From: Enoplosus armatus
Lineage: Eukaryota > Chordata > Actinopteri > Centrarchiformes > Enoplosidae
Direction: 5' to 3'
Assembly: GCF_043641665.1 (NCBI RefSeq)
Contig: NC_092200.1
Location: 13,274,194-13,338,193, forward strand
Length of the DNA stretch: 64,000 nt
Below are positions 45,888 through 58,860 of this stretch, in pieces. Each line of letters begins with the position of its first letter. The first letter of the stretch is position 1. The notes under the pieces were generated by a model that did not search any database, was not told the DNA's origin, and saw only the letters and a program-made list of their open reading frames with translations. Position numbers and translations under genes: made by a program.

Positions 45888-47642
45888 GACTGAACCAAGC
45901 CTGATCATGACCAAAGCATTAGGCTAACCCTAAATGAAAATATTTATTTACTGTATAGCTTTGAAACATTTCAAATTAAAAAAAGTGGAATTTACATAGA
46001 TTTCAGTATGTTTTGTAGGGAATTATTGCTTAAAGGATACCAAAATATACACTTTCTACTTTCTGTCATGCTAAAGAATTACAAGGTTTTCATTGTTTAG
46101 TCTAGAATTCCACATAGAACTGCTGTGAAACAGCATTTAAACTATTGTTAAAAGAAAAAAGTCTCTATTGAAATCAAAGCTACCTCTTTTTCTTTGGTGG
46201 TTTAACAGCACCTTCAGGCATGGTGACCCTCGTGAACGTATTCAGTGTTAGTGAAAACCTTGTATTAACGTACAATAAATCAGTACTTGGAAATTGAAAT
46301 GAGCAAGGCTGTGCTCTCAGGTGGTGTTATTGTACAATAGACAGTCCTTTTTTTGTAATATTCTGATTTATTGTCAAAATGTATTTGCCTACATTTCATT
46401 ATTTCCATTATGGTCCAGGTCCATTATATTGGGTCAAATTACTTTGCCTAAGGTTAGGGTTAAACATTTTGGTTATGGTTAGCAAAAAACACATGATTCC
46501 TGATCATTTAGATCATTTTTCACAGTGGTTTTGTTTTCAGCCTTGCTTAGAACATTCTGTCTCAGCAGATGAAGAAGCTGAGTTGTTGATCCACCTCAGC
46601 TAGAAACCCTGGAAGTTTGCATTTTTATCTTGCAATTCAAAAAATCTACGCAAACATGGCCGATCATGAGACTTTGTCTTCCCGCTAACGTAACGAATAA
46701 GTCATCTGAGTTCATCATCTTCTGCTATGGGGGCCACTCAAACACTCATGAATGTCTATGGAATGAAACGTCCATGACGGTGCAGAAGTACAACAAAGTT
46801 TTTCTGTCATTTTCAGTAGATCCAGTGAGCAGCTGATAATAATGTAATAACTTTACAATAAACAGCCACATTATGAGCTTAAAGGAGAGCCTTGAATGGT
46901 TGAGAGAGTTAGAGAGCTTGGTCTGGCCTCTTGGAGCCTGTGAAGAAACGGTTTTGATCTTACCACAGGCTAAACACTGCCAACAGGACTTGACATTGCA
47001 GAACAATTTCCCAATTACCTTTTGACATGCATATTGACACAAACGCGCAAAACTGTAATTTTCTCTCTGAATTTGTTAGCTTGAGGGGCTCACTTTCATG
47101 CCAGTGGATTGTCAGATGTGCTGCTCTCTCTCTCTCTCTGACTCTCTATCTCTCTCTCTCTTTTCCACTATGCTTATATGTGAGTGTCCAGAAAAAGGAT
47201 TCCCTCCTGACAGCTGGAAAATGGAAAAAGACCATTTTCAAAATGCAGGAAAAAAAGTGTAAACCTGCACGAGGCTTTGTTCATATATGTAGCCAATATT
47301 TAGTCGAAGTTTGCATTTAAGTTGTCTTGTGTGTTTACTTTTTCTGTATGGTTATATTTTTTAAATGGATATCGCTGAAAAAGTGTTTTATTTCACTCAT
47401 GGTTTCATGGTTTTTGGAAGCTTCATGGACGTAAATGTGATCTGATGGTTTGCTTCCACAAACAAGTTTCATCTAATACCACTGAACACTTGTGTGCCAA
47501 AAACCTCAACCTTTCCCAATAAACTTTGCAAAGCTCACAAACATGTTGTCTCTCCATTGTCAATCTCGACATTCTGGCCAAACTCAACATGCCAGTTGAC
47601 ACTGAAATGCCATAATCACTGGGATGTTTTCCTGCGTTTGAG

Positions 47643-47940
47643 ATGTCCAGGCAGCAAAGAGAGGAGAGAGGACGATGGCCATGTCATCATGAGCTTGTCA
47701 TCTTGTTCGGCTTGATTGGCACATGCTGCGCCAGATTACAGGAGCTGGTGTTGATGGAGGGTTACCCTGAGACTCCCAGCCTGTCTGCTATCAGGAACCC
47801 CCTGGAAAACTGGGTCATACTCGGGCTTGGCTCTGCCCCGAGCCCCTTTGCCCCAGCGTTAGTCCCAATGCAAGTGCTAGTGGAAGAAGAGGATCAAGCC
47901 TCAGGCCTCGGATGAAGGCCAAAGCCCAAGCCGGTACCTC
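47643..47940 (+). other. GC-richer island with open frame and AP-2 site
   Basis: GC content is clearly above that of its AT-rich surroundings. An open frame runs 47643-47915 (90 codons), with a proline/leucine-rich second half and an acidic end (LVEEEDQASGLG). I recognise no family. A perfect AP-2 consensus, GCCTCAGGC, lies at 47898-47906. It could be a regulatory element, an exon of an unknown transcript, or a decayed inserted sequence. Confidence 0.25.
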
Positions 47941-47986
47941 AGCCCTCCTGCGTTACTCATTTCCAAAATCAGAATCACATGTATTT

Positions 47987-48059
47987 GTAGCCTTCTTAAA
48001 CGCAGCTAAAGAAATACTGTATTTTCATCAACATTAAGCAAGATAAGATAAATGATGAC
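47987..48059 (+). repeat. Direct repeat, copy 2 (~73 bp)
   Basis: Begins GTAGCCTTCTTAAACGCAG and ends AAGATAAATGATGA. It is in the same orientation as copy 1, about 2.17 kb away. Confidence 0.85.
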
Positions 48060-48699
48060 ACCTTTGGTTATAAGTGGTGATTGCTGTGACTGTGGCTTTT
48101 TATGGTTCTTCATCCTTTTGCGGTTGATTTTTCAATAAATGAAACAATTGAACCTACAATGTTCAAAGTACACAGCAAGTCTGGTAACATATATTGAGCC
48201 CTCATGACAACCAGTTCATGACCTGCCAAAATGTTTATAAAACACACATTCAAAAGAAAAGAAGAAAAAAAAGACAGTTTTGACGCTATAGGCTAAACAA
48301 AGGGGTCAAATGTAGAACAGAGGCATTTGTTTGGTGGAGAAATCAAATGACATATAGTATAAAGTTCTCACTGGTCTTATTGGGAAACCACATTAATGAC
48401 TGTGGTGACAGCGGGTGGAGTTTGACATTAGAGTGACATTCAACCACATGTCATTTAAACACAGTGTGGCTCCATCGCTGTGGTTTGAAAGTAAAATAAA
48501 ACTAAAATAAAACTTGAATTACTTATACAATGATTTGTAGGACTTGAATAGAGTCCAGAACATGGTATTTTCTTTAATACAAGGAACAGTATAGCTAACT
48601 AGCAGACTATTCTGAACCTCTTAGATGCAACCTGAATAGATGAATGATTTTCCTGACCCCAGTCCTGAAGGAGATACAAAGGAGAAAATGTAAATGTGG

Positions 48700-49190
48700 C
48701 CTATGTGAATCCACTATGGGCATCCTCTTTATCTCCCTCCGTGGCCCTGGTACACACTTTCAAAGTGTGCAACCCAAATAAGCTCCATCTTCTTTCAGTA
48801 GTCACCTAAATTAAAGCAGCCACAACTAAGGGCTGGGGCTGAACGCCAAAGCTTTGCAGTGGCAGCACCGTGTTTAACACAAGTTCCATTAAAAAGAGCC
48901 CATTACTACTACTGAAGGAAACGATGCCCGGGGCCCCTCTAAAGTGTTGCGAAAACCTCATTGATAATTAAATGTTGGTTACCCCCGGTATGCATCGCTC
49001 CCGCACTTTGCTTACCAATCAAACATCCGCCCACCACTGCTGCCATTCGCTCTCTCTCCTCACTGTTTATCAAGGAATCATACAGGCCTCTAATAGGCGC
49101 CAATTAGAACCAATGGGGGCTCTGAGGTTAATTATTCCCAACACATTATTTGATTGAGCGTATTTGGAGCAGTACAGTGCAGGGGGAAAA
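48700..49190. promoter_or_regulatory. Candidate enhancer block
   Basis: A 490-base repeat-poor stretch with cores such as TTGATAATTAAATG, GCCAATTAGAACCAATG and GGTTAATTATTCCC, and an AP-2-type site GCCCGGGGC at 48926-48934. There is no coding potential. It looks like a conserved tfap2a regulatory element, possibly autoregulated. Conservation was not tested. Confidence 0.4.
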
Positions 49191-49274
49191 TGGTGACATA
49201 GGTAGTGTTAGATAATGCCTCAGTCTTTGTTGATGTACGCTCACAGACAGTAACAGACACATGCTGGCGTGCAT

Positions 49275-49275
<1 letters not shown>

Positions 49276-49310
<35 letters not shown>
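49276..49310. repeat. (CA)n microsatellite
   Basis: CA tract. Confidence 0.95.
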
Positions 49311-49312
<2 letters not shown>

Positions 49313-52300
49313 CCAAATCCTGTTCCTAAGCAGCTGAAATAACTTTATTCCTCTTCCTGAAGCATTAAGTGTTCTTACTTTGAATCTGTGTTCTACTCCA
49401 TGCTATATGCCTTGTGTAAAACAACATAAAAACCGGAGGAAAAGGTCTCACGTTGCACCTCCCTCTTTTCAAAACCACTGCCAATTGATTTGATTAGGAT
49501 CCTCACATCATGGTTTCAAAGTCCTTGCTTTGCATGCTCGCTCCTAACGGCTCATGTTGATCTCTCAAGGTAGCGTGAGAATACAGGCGGCAGGATAAAA
49601 GAGGCAACTTGTTAATAATTTGTATTGTTGAATAATCTCACTGCCCCAAATGTATTAGATTTCACTGCTGGAGCAAGCAAACAAAAACAACAACCAGTGA
49701 AAAATTGTTATGCAGGTTCTTTCAAGTGCAACGTGGAGTGTATCGCCATCAATAATACAATAATATGTGAAGAGGGAGAAACAAATGTGGATTCAAGCAG
49801 CTCTCCTTGAACAGTAAACACTGGCAGGAGAAGAAAGTGAAGAAAGAGCAAGACAAAAAAAAAAACCACAATGAGCAGTAGGTATCTGATTTATGCTGGG
49901 CAAATAGATAATAATCATTATGCCCAAATAGTGCCTCTCCTCAGTCACACAGCAAAGAAGCAAAGACATAAAAGTAAGTTGAGAATAAAGCTTTTGACAG
50001 GTTGCTAATGGATCGCTGTAGGCCCATCTGTTTCACTGCAAATAGAGAAATGGTGGGGTTTTGATTTGGGTGTTGAAACTGTTACCACTGTCACTGTAAA
50101 CAATAATTGTCAAACATATTTACCTCGCAATCGCTTTAGCAGATGTTCCGCTTTTTGTTTCAAGCGGCTTTTTTGTGTGTTGTATCTCCCCTCTGCAGAC
50201 ACACCACATGCCCCACCACCACCACCACCACTGCTGCACCCCCAACTAGAATATTGAGCAGGTATTTGCGAAAGGTGCTCCAGGGCACAGAGTGCGAGCG
50301 ATTGGGTGGGGTGGGGCGGCGGGGAGAGAGGGGAGGAGAAGTGAGAGGGTAGGGTAGTGGGAGGAGGGAAAGGGAGAGAGAGAGGGAGGAAGAGATTATC
50401 TGGGCCCTTCATCAGTGGTTCAGTCCCCCCACCCCCCTCCTCCTCCTCCTCCTGCCCATCGTGGAGCCCTGAGGGCCCGGGGAGGCGGCCCTGTGCCTTG
50501 CAGCCATGCAACCTCTTTATCACTCTAATCTGTTAATTGTAGGCGCTCAATTGGCACATGGTGGCTTTTTATTAGAGCCTCCCAACATTAACTAGACAGA
50601 GAATGTAGAAAAGCTGGTGTGGCCCTTGTCTTTTCTGTTGTACTCTTTCTGTCTGCCATTTAAAGCAGAAGTGCACCAGTAGACTTAGCATTCTTCATTT
50701 AGCAGGACTCATAGTGGTCTCACATTCTTCACAATTAGCCTTTTAAAATTTGATTTATAATGAATACAAACATTTGAATAAACTGGCAACTGTTTAAAAA
50801 TGAAAAACAGCAATGGAACAATAACTTATGCACTGTACCTCATGTTTCTAGCTCATAAACTGCAACAAAGAAAAAAAATCCAGATTACTCCTAATGAATG
50901 TATCTCTTTCCCTTTTTTTCTGTAACCCCTTGATGTTTTTGCTTCACAATGGAGGTTCAGCTCTTTAAAAGGAGAATGAATGCAGGGGTGACCCTTAACT
51001 GCAGGCAAGTGATCAGCGGATCTGATCTCAGGTGTTCAGCTCTCATCCCTCTGCTCCTCCTGCTGTCTTTGTGTAGCTTGTTACATTGAGCTGATCCCCT
51101 CGTCCAAGGAGACTCTGAGGGACGACTTGTGGAGGGCCAGAGGTCTCCCTCCAGTTCCGTCCAGGCTTGTCTGTGGTGACTGCTCCCCCACTGCAATTTC
51201 TCTGCCTACTCCTTTGTTTGTCAGACTTGTGGTTTGTATCAATGAGACGGCTGAGACGTCCACAGGTCTATTTTAAAAATGAAGGGGGGGGGGTTACTCA
51301 GGCTGTCCAGGTGACACAGACATGAATGCACTCTTCACACACATTCACACACCTTCAATGCTGTCTGTGGCCCAAACAGCTTGTGTTTGTTGTCAAAAGA
51401 CTGATTAGGAAAAAGACCCCTCTCTGCTGGCGCTCTCAAGCCCTCACAAAAGGTCAACAGCAGCTAAATTCTGATAAATCAGTGGGTTTTTCTGGGCAAA
51501 CACTATTCTCAATATCAGCACTCCACCAAAAAGCCGTTAAATGGCTGTGACTGATTTACAGTATAGTCAAATTGTGTGCCACAAAAGAAGACAGCATTTT
51601 TTTTTTTAATTCAAATTTATGAAATGTTTTTTCCTGTAGATTGTGTGACGAGAACCAAATTGCTTGCAGAGAAGTTGATATTCAAAAGGAGATTTGCATG
51701 TTTGTGTCACAGCTCAGAAATCCGTTTTGCAGTTTCAAAGGTATGCATGGTGTGCCGGGCGATTGATGCTTTAAAATGTTTGATGTCAAAGTAGCAACGA
51801 GAGAGGGGAGGGGTGGGCGTTATACTTTCAACAAAGTTTTACCTCATGAATCCCACAGAGAAATGCAGGCCTGCAACTTGGTGACAGAACAATGGAGTGA
51901 GCGATTTATGGCTGGCTATTAACAACTCTGGCTCTCAGGCCCCCATACTGCAAACAGGTGTTTTACGAGTCCGCCTGCTGTTTATGTCCACCGACTTTCC
52001 GAGTTTACATTTCTACTACAGACCAAGGGTTAAAAAAATTAAACAGCTCAGTAGATGACAGCTTCACATCACATGGTTTTTACTTTCTTCCTGTTTGGTT
52101 TCATATGTGACTGAGTTAGAGGGAGAAAAAAGCCCTGAGAAGAAACACAGGTCCCTTTACAGCTGAATGATGAATATTTGCCTTGTTATGACTGATCACT
52201 GACTAAGCCTCTTTTTATTGGTTCTTCAACCACAGAGGCAGAAGAATTTGTGCTGCAAGAACATTAGAACTGCCGTGAAGGGCGTAAAAGGCATGACACT

Positions 52301-55300
52301 GCCTCAATTGCAAGAGAACAAATTGATTCAAGTATAAACATGTCAGGCTCACAATCATCACACCAGTTATGCCACCAACAATGCAACCCAATGTCCTTGG
52401 CTGCTTTTTTTCCTCCGGTGTCATTGTTCATGTCGGATTCACTGAGTCACTCGTGGCAAGAAACAAGAAAATAAAAACATCTTGATAACAAATTGGATTT
52501 GGACAGATTCAGAGATTCAATTTGCTTGACGTGTTTAATTTTTCACAGGCAGGAGAGACTTTTTGGGCTCTGGTTCAATGGTGTCTTTGTTGTTTTGGAC
52601 AGTTTTAGAAGAAAAATAACTTTTAGTATATTAGCGTTAGCACTTGAACAGTATTTAGTGGATTTTAGTGGAAATTTCTTTCCACGTGTGCTTGCATCAT
52701 TAATTAGCACATTTTCAATGCGCTTGTGTTTGAATTTGTTACTTCTCTGAGTGGAACGATTTATGTGTTAGAGCGAGAAAGCTTATTAAGAACTCTTAGC
52801 AGCCGTAAAGCTTTTTATCTTGATTGTGTGGCCTGGTCACAAGGACTCCATGCAGCAGACAACAGTGGTTATGATACAGAACTAAACACGCCATGAATCT
52901 GTCTATTTTGGGTCAACAGTGCCACAGAGTGCAGCTGCAGAAACTTGCCAGGCCCTGAACACTCCTCAATCACATCTGCACAGTTAAGAGAAATTGCCAT
53001 TCATTTTAGGATTGACTTAAAGATTCGAGGTCCATTTATATTTCACAGTGACTCAAGTGACTGAGTGCAGCAGGGTTGGCTCAAAAGCTTACAGTTTACA
53101 GACAATATATAAGAGAAATTCCTGTGTCCTTAACCTGGCCATGTAGTTTTAAACATAGACGTTTTTATTAAGGTATCATTTTTTTCATAAAAAGGAGGAG
53201 AAACCTGTGGGAAAGGAGGGCGAGAGGATGTGAAGCATTTCCTGAATGGATACATTTTCAGGTTACGGCAGAAGACAGGGAGTAACTCTGCCATCCTGCA
53301 TGAAGTGAAACTAATCTAATTCACTTTGAGGAATGTAAGTGGGCCAATGCATACAAGGTGTGAGGCGACGGCCTGTAAACAAAACTCTTGAAGGGCTTAA
53401 TTAGAACCTGACGCACATACGATATACCTTTTGAAAAGCTAAATATAACCGAAAATTGCCACATTAGCTACTTTAGCAAATTTCTGAGGTTTTACTGTAA
53501 TGTCTACTGAGGTTAAGACAGGTCTTAAGAAATCCCTAACAAGTCTTGCTGACTGATCAATTTGTTAGTCAGCATTCACACTGAGGCAAGTGAGAACAAT
53601 TTTGCTCTGTCTAATTGCTTCGAAATTGTCTATCCTTGTAGCCATTTAGTAATACTCTTTACAAGTGTAAAGAGGAGAACAACAAAACTAGCTTGAGAGT
53701 AGCAACACATGCTACTAGTACAGATTCCTTACTTTCTTTGTGACTCCTGTCACAGAAAACTATATGCTGAAGTTGTAAACAGTAGAGGCAATAATCCTCC
53801 TTCTCCACATAGCTGCTGTGGGATTTTCTAGTTAATTCCTCTTGGAGGAGAAACAGCGCTGTAGCATTACAGCAGGTACACAGCGAGATTTAAACATTGT
53901 CTATATGTCTATGTGACAGGCTTAAACTAATTGTCCGTGTAGTGAAGCATTAGCTGTTTCCTGTTCTGTTGACAGCTTTGTCATTGGCGGTCAAACTTTG
54001 CAGTGGGCTGAACATGCCACGCTCCAGACCGCACTCCAGTTAAATAGCTTTTATTGGGTGACTTTTCGCCAGGCTAAATGGGGATACATTTTATTCGTAG
54101 TGTTTGGGGAGAGCCTGAGGTGTGTACGGCCAACATAAGTGGAAAGGCTTTGCAACTTAAAGGAGTCCTTACCTTCCGGCGCTGTTTTATTACAACTACT
54201 GTTTACATCTCCCAATACATCCTAAGTATTTCCATTATTAAGTTTGGACAAATCATTTGCCTGGGGTTCAAGGTAGTATGCCATTGAAACATGATCCTAC
54301 TGTTGATCTTATTACTGCCAAACCAAACAAGCAGAAATCAATTTCAGCAGGAAAGGTAAAGGAAGAAGGAAAAAAAAGAGGAAATTAGATCAAAACGATC
54401 GGGGGTGGTGGCTGCAGCTGAGGGTGCAGGAAAGAGGTGGGGCTGGGAGGTATATATGCCACGAGTGGTTGTTCACTGCCCAAACAAGTCGACAAATAGT
54501 GAGCGGTAATTTCTAAAGGCATTAAAATATTGTACCTCTCTACAGAGCTGCTCACCCCCACCTCCTGCCCTGGAGGTGAAATCAGACACCTTGGATTACA
54601 GCTTTTTTTTCATATTCATCATATATTGTGGTTGGTTTTTAAAGACTCACTCCACACTGTGAGAAAGTATTTTCCAGCTTCTTTGGTACTAACGACGCCT
54701 CAAATCTGATTATTTGACAGTTTAACGGTTTTTATACACCGGTTTTTCATTTCATAGATTGACTTAATAGAGTGTTAATGAAAATACAGATGCTGTTTCT
54801 CTAGACTGTGCATCCTGTATTCATTATTTCTTGTTGGAAAGAACTTCCATACAAGTGTTCTGAGTTAATTAAACATAAAATGGATCTTTTATAACCAAAT
54901 ATTGCAGGTTAAACGTTTGCGAGGAAGCTTTAAATCTAGTTTTTTGCTACCTTTATTTCAAAATCAGCCTAAAAATGGAAGACTTAAAAGTTTAAAGTAC
55001 ATCAGATGGTCCCTGCAGTGGCCTGTCCCAGGAGAACTTGCACCCCTGGAGAAGAATGAATGAGAAAAGGATGTGATAAATTCGCCCTGGGAGGAAACGC
55101 AAAGCAGAGGTTCTGGCAGCAGGCCACTTGGAACCCCTATAAAACAGCAACATGCATAGTCTGTCTGCTATATTCCTCTCATTTGGGTGCCACTGGAGAG
55201 GAGAGGAAAAGCAGGACGACGCGTTAACACTGTTAATACCAGATGAATGATGTCATGGAAAAGTTAGCCATGTTTCGCAGCTTCCACCACCTGCTTGTTT

Positions 55301-55830
55301 GTCCATGCAGGGGATGACAGTTCCCAAATACATCTACTAATTGCACGCAGTACATGTTTGTGTGCAAATATGCATACATACCAATGCAAACAGGCATGTG
55401 AGCTCAGATGCAAATGCACACAAGCACACATATGCATACCAACCGTAAAGATGGCCATGCACGTTGGTCTTGAAATAGGTTAATTAACTTCACATTCGAA
55501 AGAAAGTTGACAGTGCTTGCAGCGTCAGAATCCTTATTTACAACGTACGTGGGTTTGTGTATATGTGTGCAGATTTTTGGCAGTGTTCATTGTTGTGAAT
55601 ATGATCTTCCTATGATGAACATGAACAGACAAGTCTCTGTGAGAATTCCATTGCAAATGTATTTCTGAGCTTATTATACTAAATATTACAAAACAAAGTA
55701 GGCCATTTGCATTCTGCTTTCACGTGGTTAAACCCATGGTGCAGAGCTGGCTACTAACATATGGCATATTCCTTAAAGATCATACATATTTCAAATATGT
55801 TAATATGGCACGGAATATATGCAGTGTGAG
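49311..55830. other. Gene-free DNA
   Basis: No gene is recognised. The purine- and pyrimidine-rich stretch at 50280-50460 and scattered short open frames have no recognisable homology. Repeat-poor stretches at about 52140-52440 and 52800-53000 might be regulatory. Confidence 0.4.
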
Positions 55831-55849
55831 GTTACAAAACGCGCATTAG

Positions 55850-56110
55850 AAAGCCATGAATTAATCTCATGAAAAATGCAAACCTGTCTAATTATTCTTT
55901 GGGACAATTATCAATTGCAAAACAGCTTTTTGTATTCAAAAAGGGAGAACAAACAAGTTGAGGGGGAAATGCTTGCTTCCCCTTCTGCATTAGCATTTTT
56001 GTGTTAAGCGCTGCAGTGTTTCCAGCACTGGTCAGTCATGCAGGCTGATCGGAACCAACCAGAATTCCCAGGGACTTTCGCACCTCTTACATCATGTAGC
56101 AGGGACAGTA
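55850..56110. promoter_or_regulatory. Candidate enhancer block
   Basis: Repeat-poor, with GCATTAG, AATTAATCTC, TCTAATTATTC, CAATTATCAATTG and TTAAGCGC-like cores packed into 250 bases. It resembles a homeodomain-site-rich conserved element; conservation was not tested. Confidence 0.35.
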
Positions 56111-57479
56111 AAGAGTGAAGAAGCTTCACTCTTTATGCAAATCCTTGGGAATGTGCAAGGGCCCTTATTGTTACACACAGTTGATTTTCCAGCTTTGCTG
56201 CTTTAAATAGCTTTGTGAGTGGGTCAAGGATCACTAGCATGCTCCTGAACATGCACACACACGAGTGCGCACACATACACAGTTACTAGAGAGTGTGAGC
56301 ACCATGACATGCAGTACTAGCCCCTTTTATGCAGCCTGTTCAAGGCGGGAATATTGTGCCTCGCCGTTCTGTATAAAATGTACAAACACGGAATGGGGGG
56401 CATTGTTCCGCCGTTAAGCCGACAGTGGAGGTAGTAACAGAGCCGAATCGACGTCTGTGTAAAATGAGGGACGCCGACGCTGTTGTGTTACACGTCACGC
56501 CAATTCACAAAACCACACACTGGGGCAGCATTGTGCCCACGTCGTTTGGTTCAGTGTAAAAAAGCAAAGCCGGCGTAATGACGGGTCTTCTTTACGGCAG
56601 TATCTCTGTTTAAAAAGGGCTCTTGTGTCTCTTTCTGTCTGATTTGCATAAAATATCAGCTGAAAATGTTTGAACACAGGAGAGAAGACGTGAAACAGGT
56701 GACACAGCGATGAAAGATAAATTAAAGAACACACAAACAAGGCTAAAGCTCAAACAATTCAGAGCTGACATTGAAATGAATTGTGTCAATCAAAATGCAT
56801 GTACTGAATAGCACAGCTCTATAACTGTAGCAACTCTAATTGCCTGTTATCTTTGCAGAAAGCTAAGGTTCTATATGTCTGTTTGAATCTGTCACTCACA
56901 GCGGTCAGTAAAGATGATGGCATGTCAACGCATGCTCCTTCAGAAAAACATCAAGAAAAACTTGTCTTGTAGTCACACCAAACAAAATCATAAAGCAGGA
57001 AGGCACCTTTAATTTTTGACAACACACAACTTTCAGGCCGAACACTTATTTAGTGTTTATTACACCAACAGCTAAATAAAACATAGCACCAATTTGTCAA
57101 GCTAATGTATCTCTCTACGCTCAAGTCAAAACATATTTATCTTAAAACTTTAAAGAACAGCTGCATTTCATCAAACAGGAGCTTGGCCTTAACAACAGCG
57201 CTCTCACCACTCCTTTACCGCTCACAAATCTAAAAGAAGACAGCATTTCTTTGATGCCAGACAACCCAAACGGCAAACATAATACTGTCTGCAAAGTGTG
57301 AATATTTGTATCTTTTTTTTTCTTCCTCTACTCTTTTTTCTGCCTGCCCTGCTGTCTGCCTGTGTTGTTTTGAGGCGGTGAATAGATTTAAAAGATGCAG
57401 GATGACAAGACAAAGAGCTGGGGAATAGCCCCCAGGGCACTTGTGCTTTAAGTCATGCCATTTCCTTGCATGGCAGGCA

Positions 57480-57800
57480 GCCCTAAATAAGTTACTTATA
57501 AGCATTTATTGATGCACAAGTGTGGCATCTGTTCCTAGGCTGCGGTTCTGGATGTAATTAGCTCAGAACCTTACGCACTTCAATCAAGCGACACATTAGG
57601 AGATACAACTCCCCCACAACCCCCCCCCCCCCCCCCCCTCTTCAATGTTCCTTCCTCATTCCCTCTTTCAATCTCTCTTGCTTGGGTGTTTTACTCATTC
57701 ACACTGTGCGGAATCCTCCATGCACAGTAATTACTCCGCGATAACCTCCATCATCATTACCGTTATCCTCGCCAGCATTCAGCCAGCATAGTGGGGATGG
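57480..57800. promoter_or_regulatory. Candidate enhancer block, interrupted by a C run
   Basis: Repeat-poor sequence with GGATGTAATTAGCTC and CTTCAATCAAGCG on the left, and a CG-containing TAATTACTCCGCGATAACC stretch on the right. A C homopolymer at 57620-57638 lies between them. Confidence 0.3.
57620..57638. repeat. C homopolymer
   Basis: Run of C bases; length may be unreliable in assembly. Confidence 0.9.
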
Positions 57801-58746
57801 CTTAACTGTAAAGCCAAACTAGGTCCCGCCGTAGTGTGGGGACTCGCTTTGATGACGTCATCGCCGATAAAGGGACACCAAACAACCAAACATGAAATCA
57901 GTCGCTGGTTCAGGCACGTGCTATTTCACAGAGCCAGATTCGAAACGACCCCTGAAATTCTTTTAATAGGGTTTGTTTCACTGTATGCGGATTGCTTTGT
58001 TGCCTTGTGTGCGCACACACAGACATACCATGGTGTGTGTTTGTCTCTGTGTGTCCGTGTGCATGTACTTAGGCACGGCGCAAAGAGGAATTAAATTTGA
58101 TTAATTTCAGACGGATTTTGAAAATATAAACTATTCATTTTGTTACAGAGAACACAAGAGAAGGTTTAAACCTAGCCCAGGGGTAGAGCCTTTGTGTTGA
58201 GTCTCCTTTGATATTACTGAAGGTTTTTTATTGAGCTCTTGACATGATAGATAAACCATACAGTGAATTGAATGGCCTTCCTCTGCAGCACCCAGTAAAT
58301 GCCATTTGCCATTAACAATGCTGCAGTGGGGTACATAAACCATTAATATAACCTTTATGACCACGCGGTCTAACTGAGCATGTCTCCTATATGCAGCTCC
58401 TCTTCTGATGGACGTGTTAGCCGAGGCCTCCTCTCAATACCACTAAAAGAAGAATTTAATTGCACCAAACAGATGAGATGACAGACATTAGCTTTTTAAA
58501 GGCCGTCGTAAAATGGAGAAAGGATGAAAAACATAAGAACTGGCACACCTATCTCCTGCAAACTCAGCCAATAAAAACTGTACCTCACAGTGGAGAAAAA
58601 AATGCATCTTGTTGTTTCTATGTGGTCTGACAAAGCCAGCAACCAGTAACAAGGAGTCTATGACCTGCTGTGTGGGTTTAATTGACAGGACGAGTGCCTC
58701 TTCCAGGCCAGTGGTGTGGAGAGGGTGGAGAATGACAGGCGATCAG

Positions 58747-58830
58747 TCACAAGATGAGTGGGCCCAGTATAGAGACCTGTGGGGTGCCGCAGACCCTCGG
58801 CCACTCCAGCAGGGTCTGGCCATTGATCAT
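58747..58830 (-). mobile_element. Decayed LINE-type reverse-transcriptase scrap
   Basis: On the minus strand a short frame reads INGQTLLEWPRVCGTPQVS then ILGPLIL and a stop. This resembles the reverse-transcriptase core of non-LTR retrotransposons (VNG...GVPQGSxLGPLLF), with changes at key glycines. Nothing intact is recognisable on either side. It is a short, inactive remnant if real. Confidence 0.4.
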
Positions 58831-58860
58831 CACTGGGGGCCTATCGAGGAAGGGATGTGA

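Larger units (their letters stand above)
44875..48600. other. Gene-free AT-rich DNA with dispersed repeats
   Basis: Contains a direct repeat pair (45815-45887 and 47987-48059), a CT tract near 47128-47162 and a GC-richer island at about 47640-47940. No gene is recognised. Confidence 0.5.

Noticed and set aside
50110..50523. 137-codon minus-strand frame
   Set aside because: Glycine/proline/serine-rich sequence from purine-pyrimidine tracts; no recognised domain.
52215..52424. 69-codon minus-strand frame with one possible membrane segment
   Set aside because: It starts MTPEEKKQP and has a hydrophobic stretch, but there is no known family and no promoter or splice context; treated as chance.
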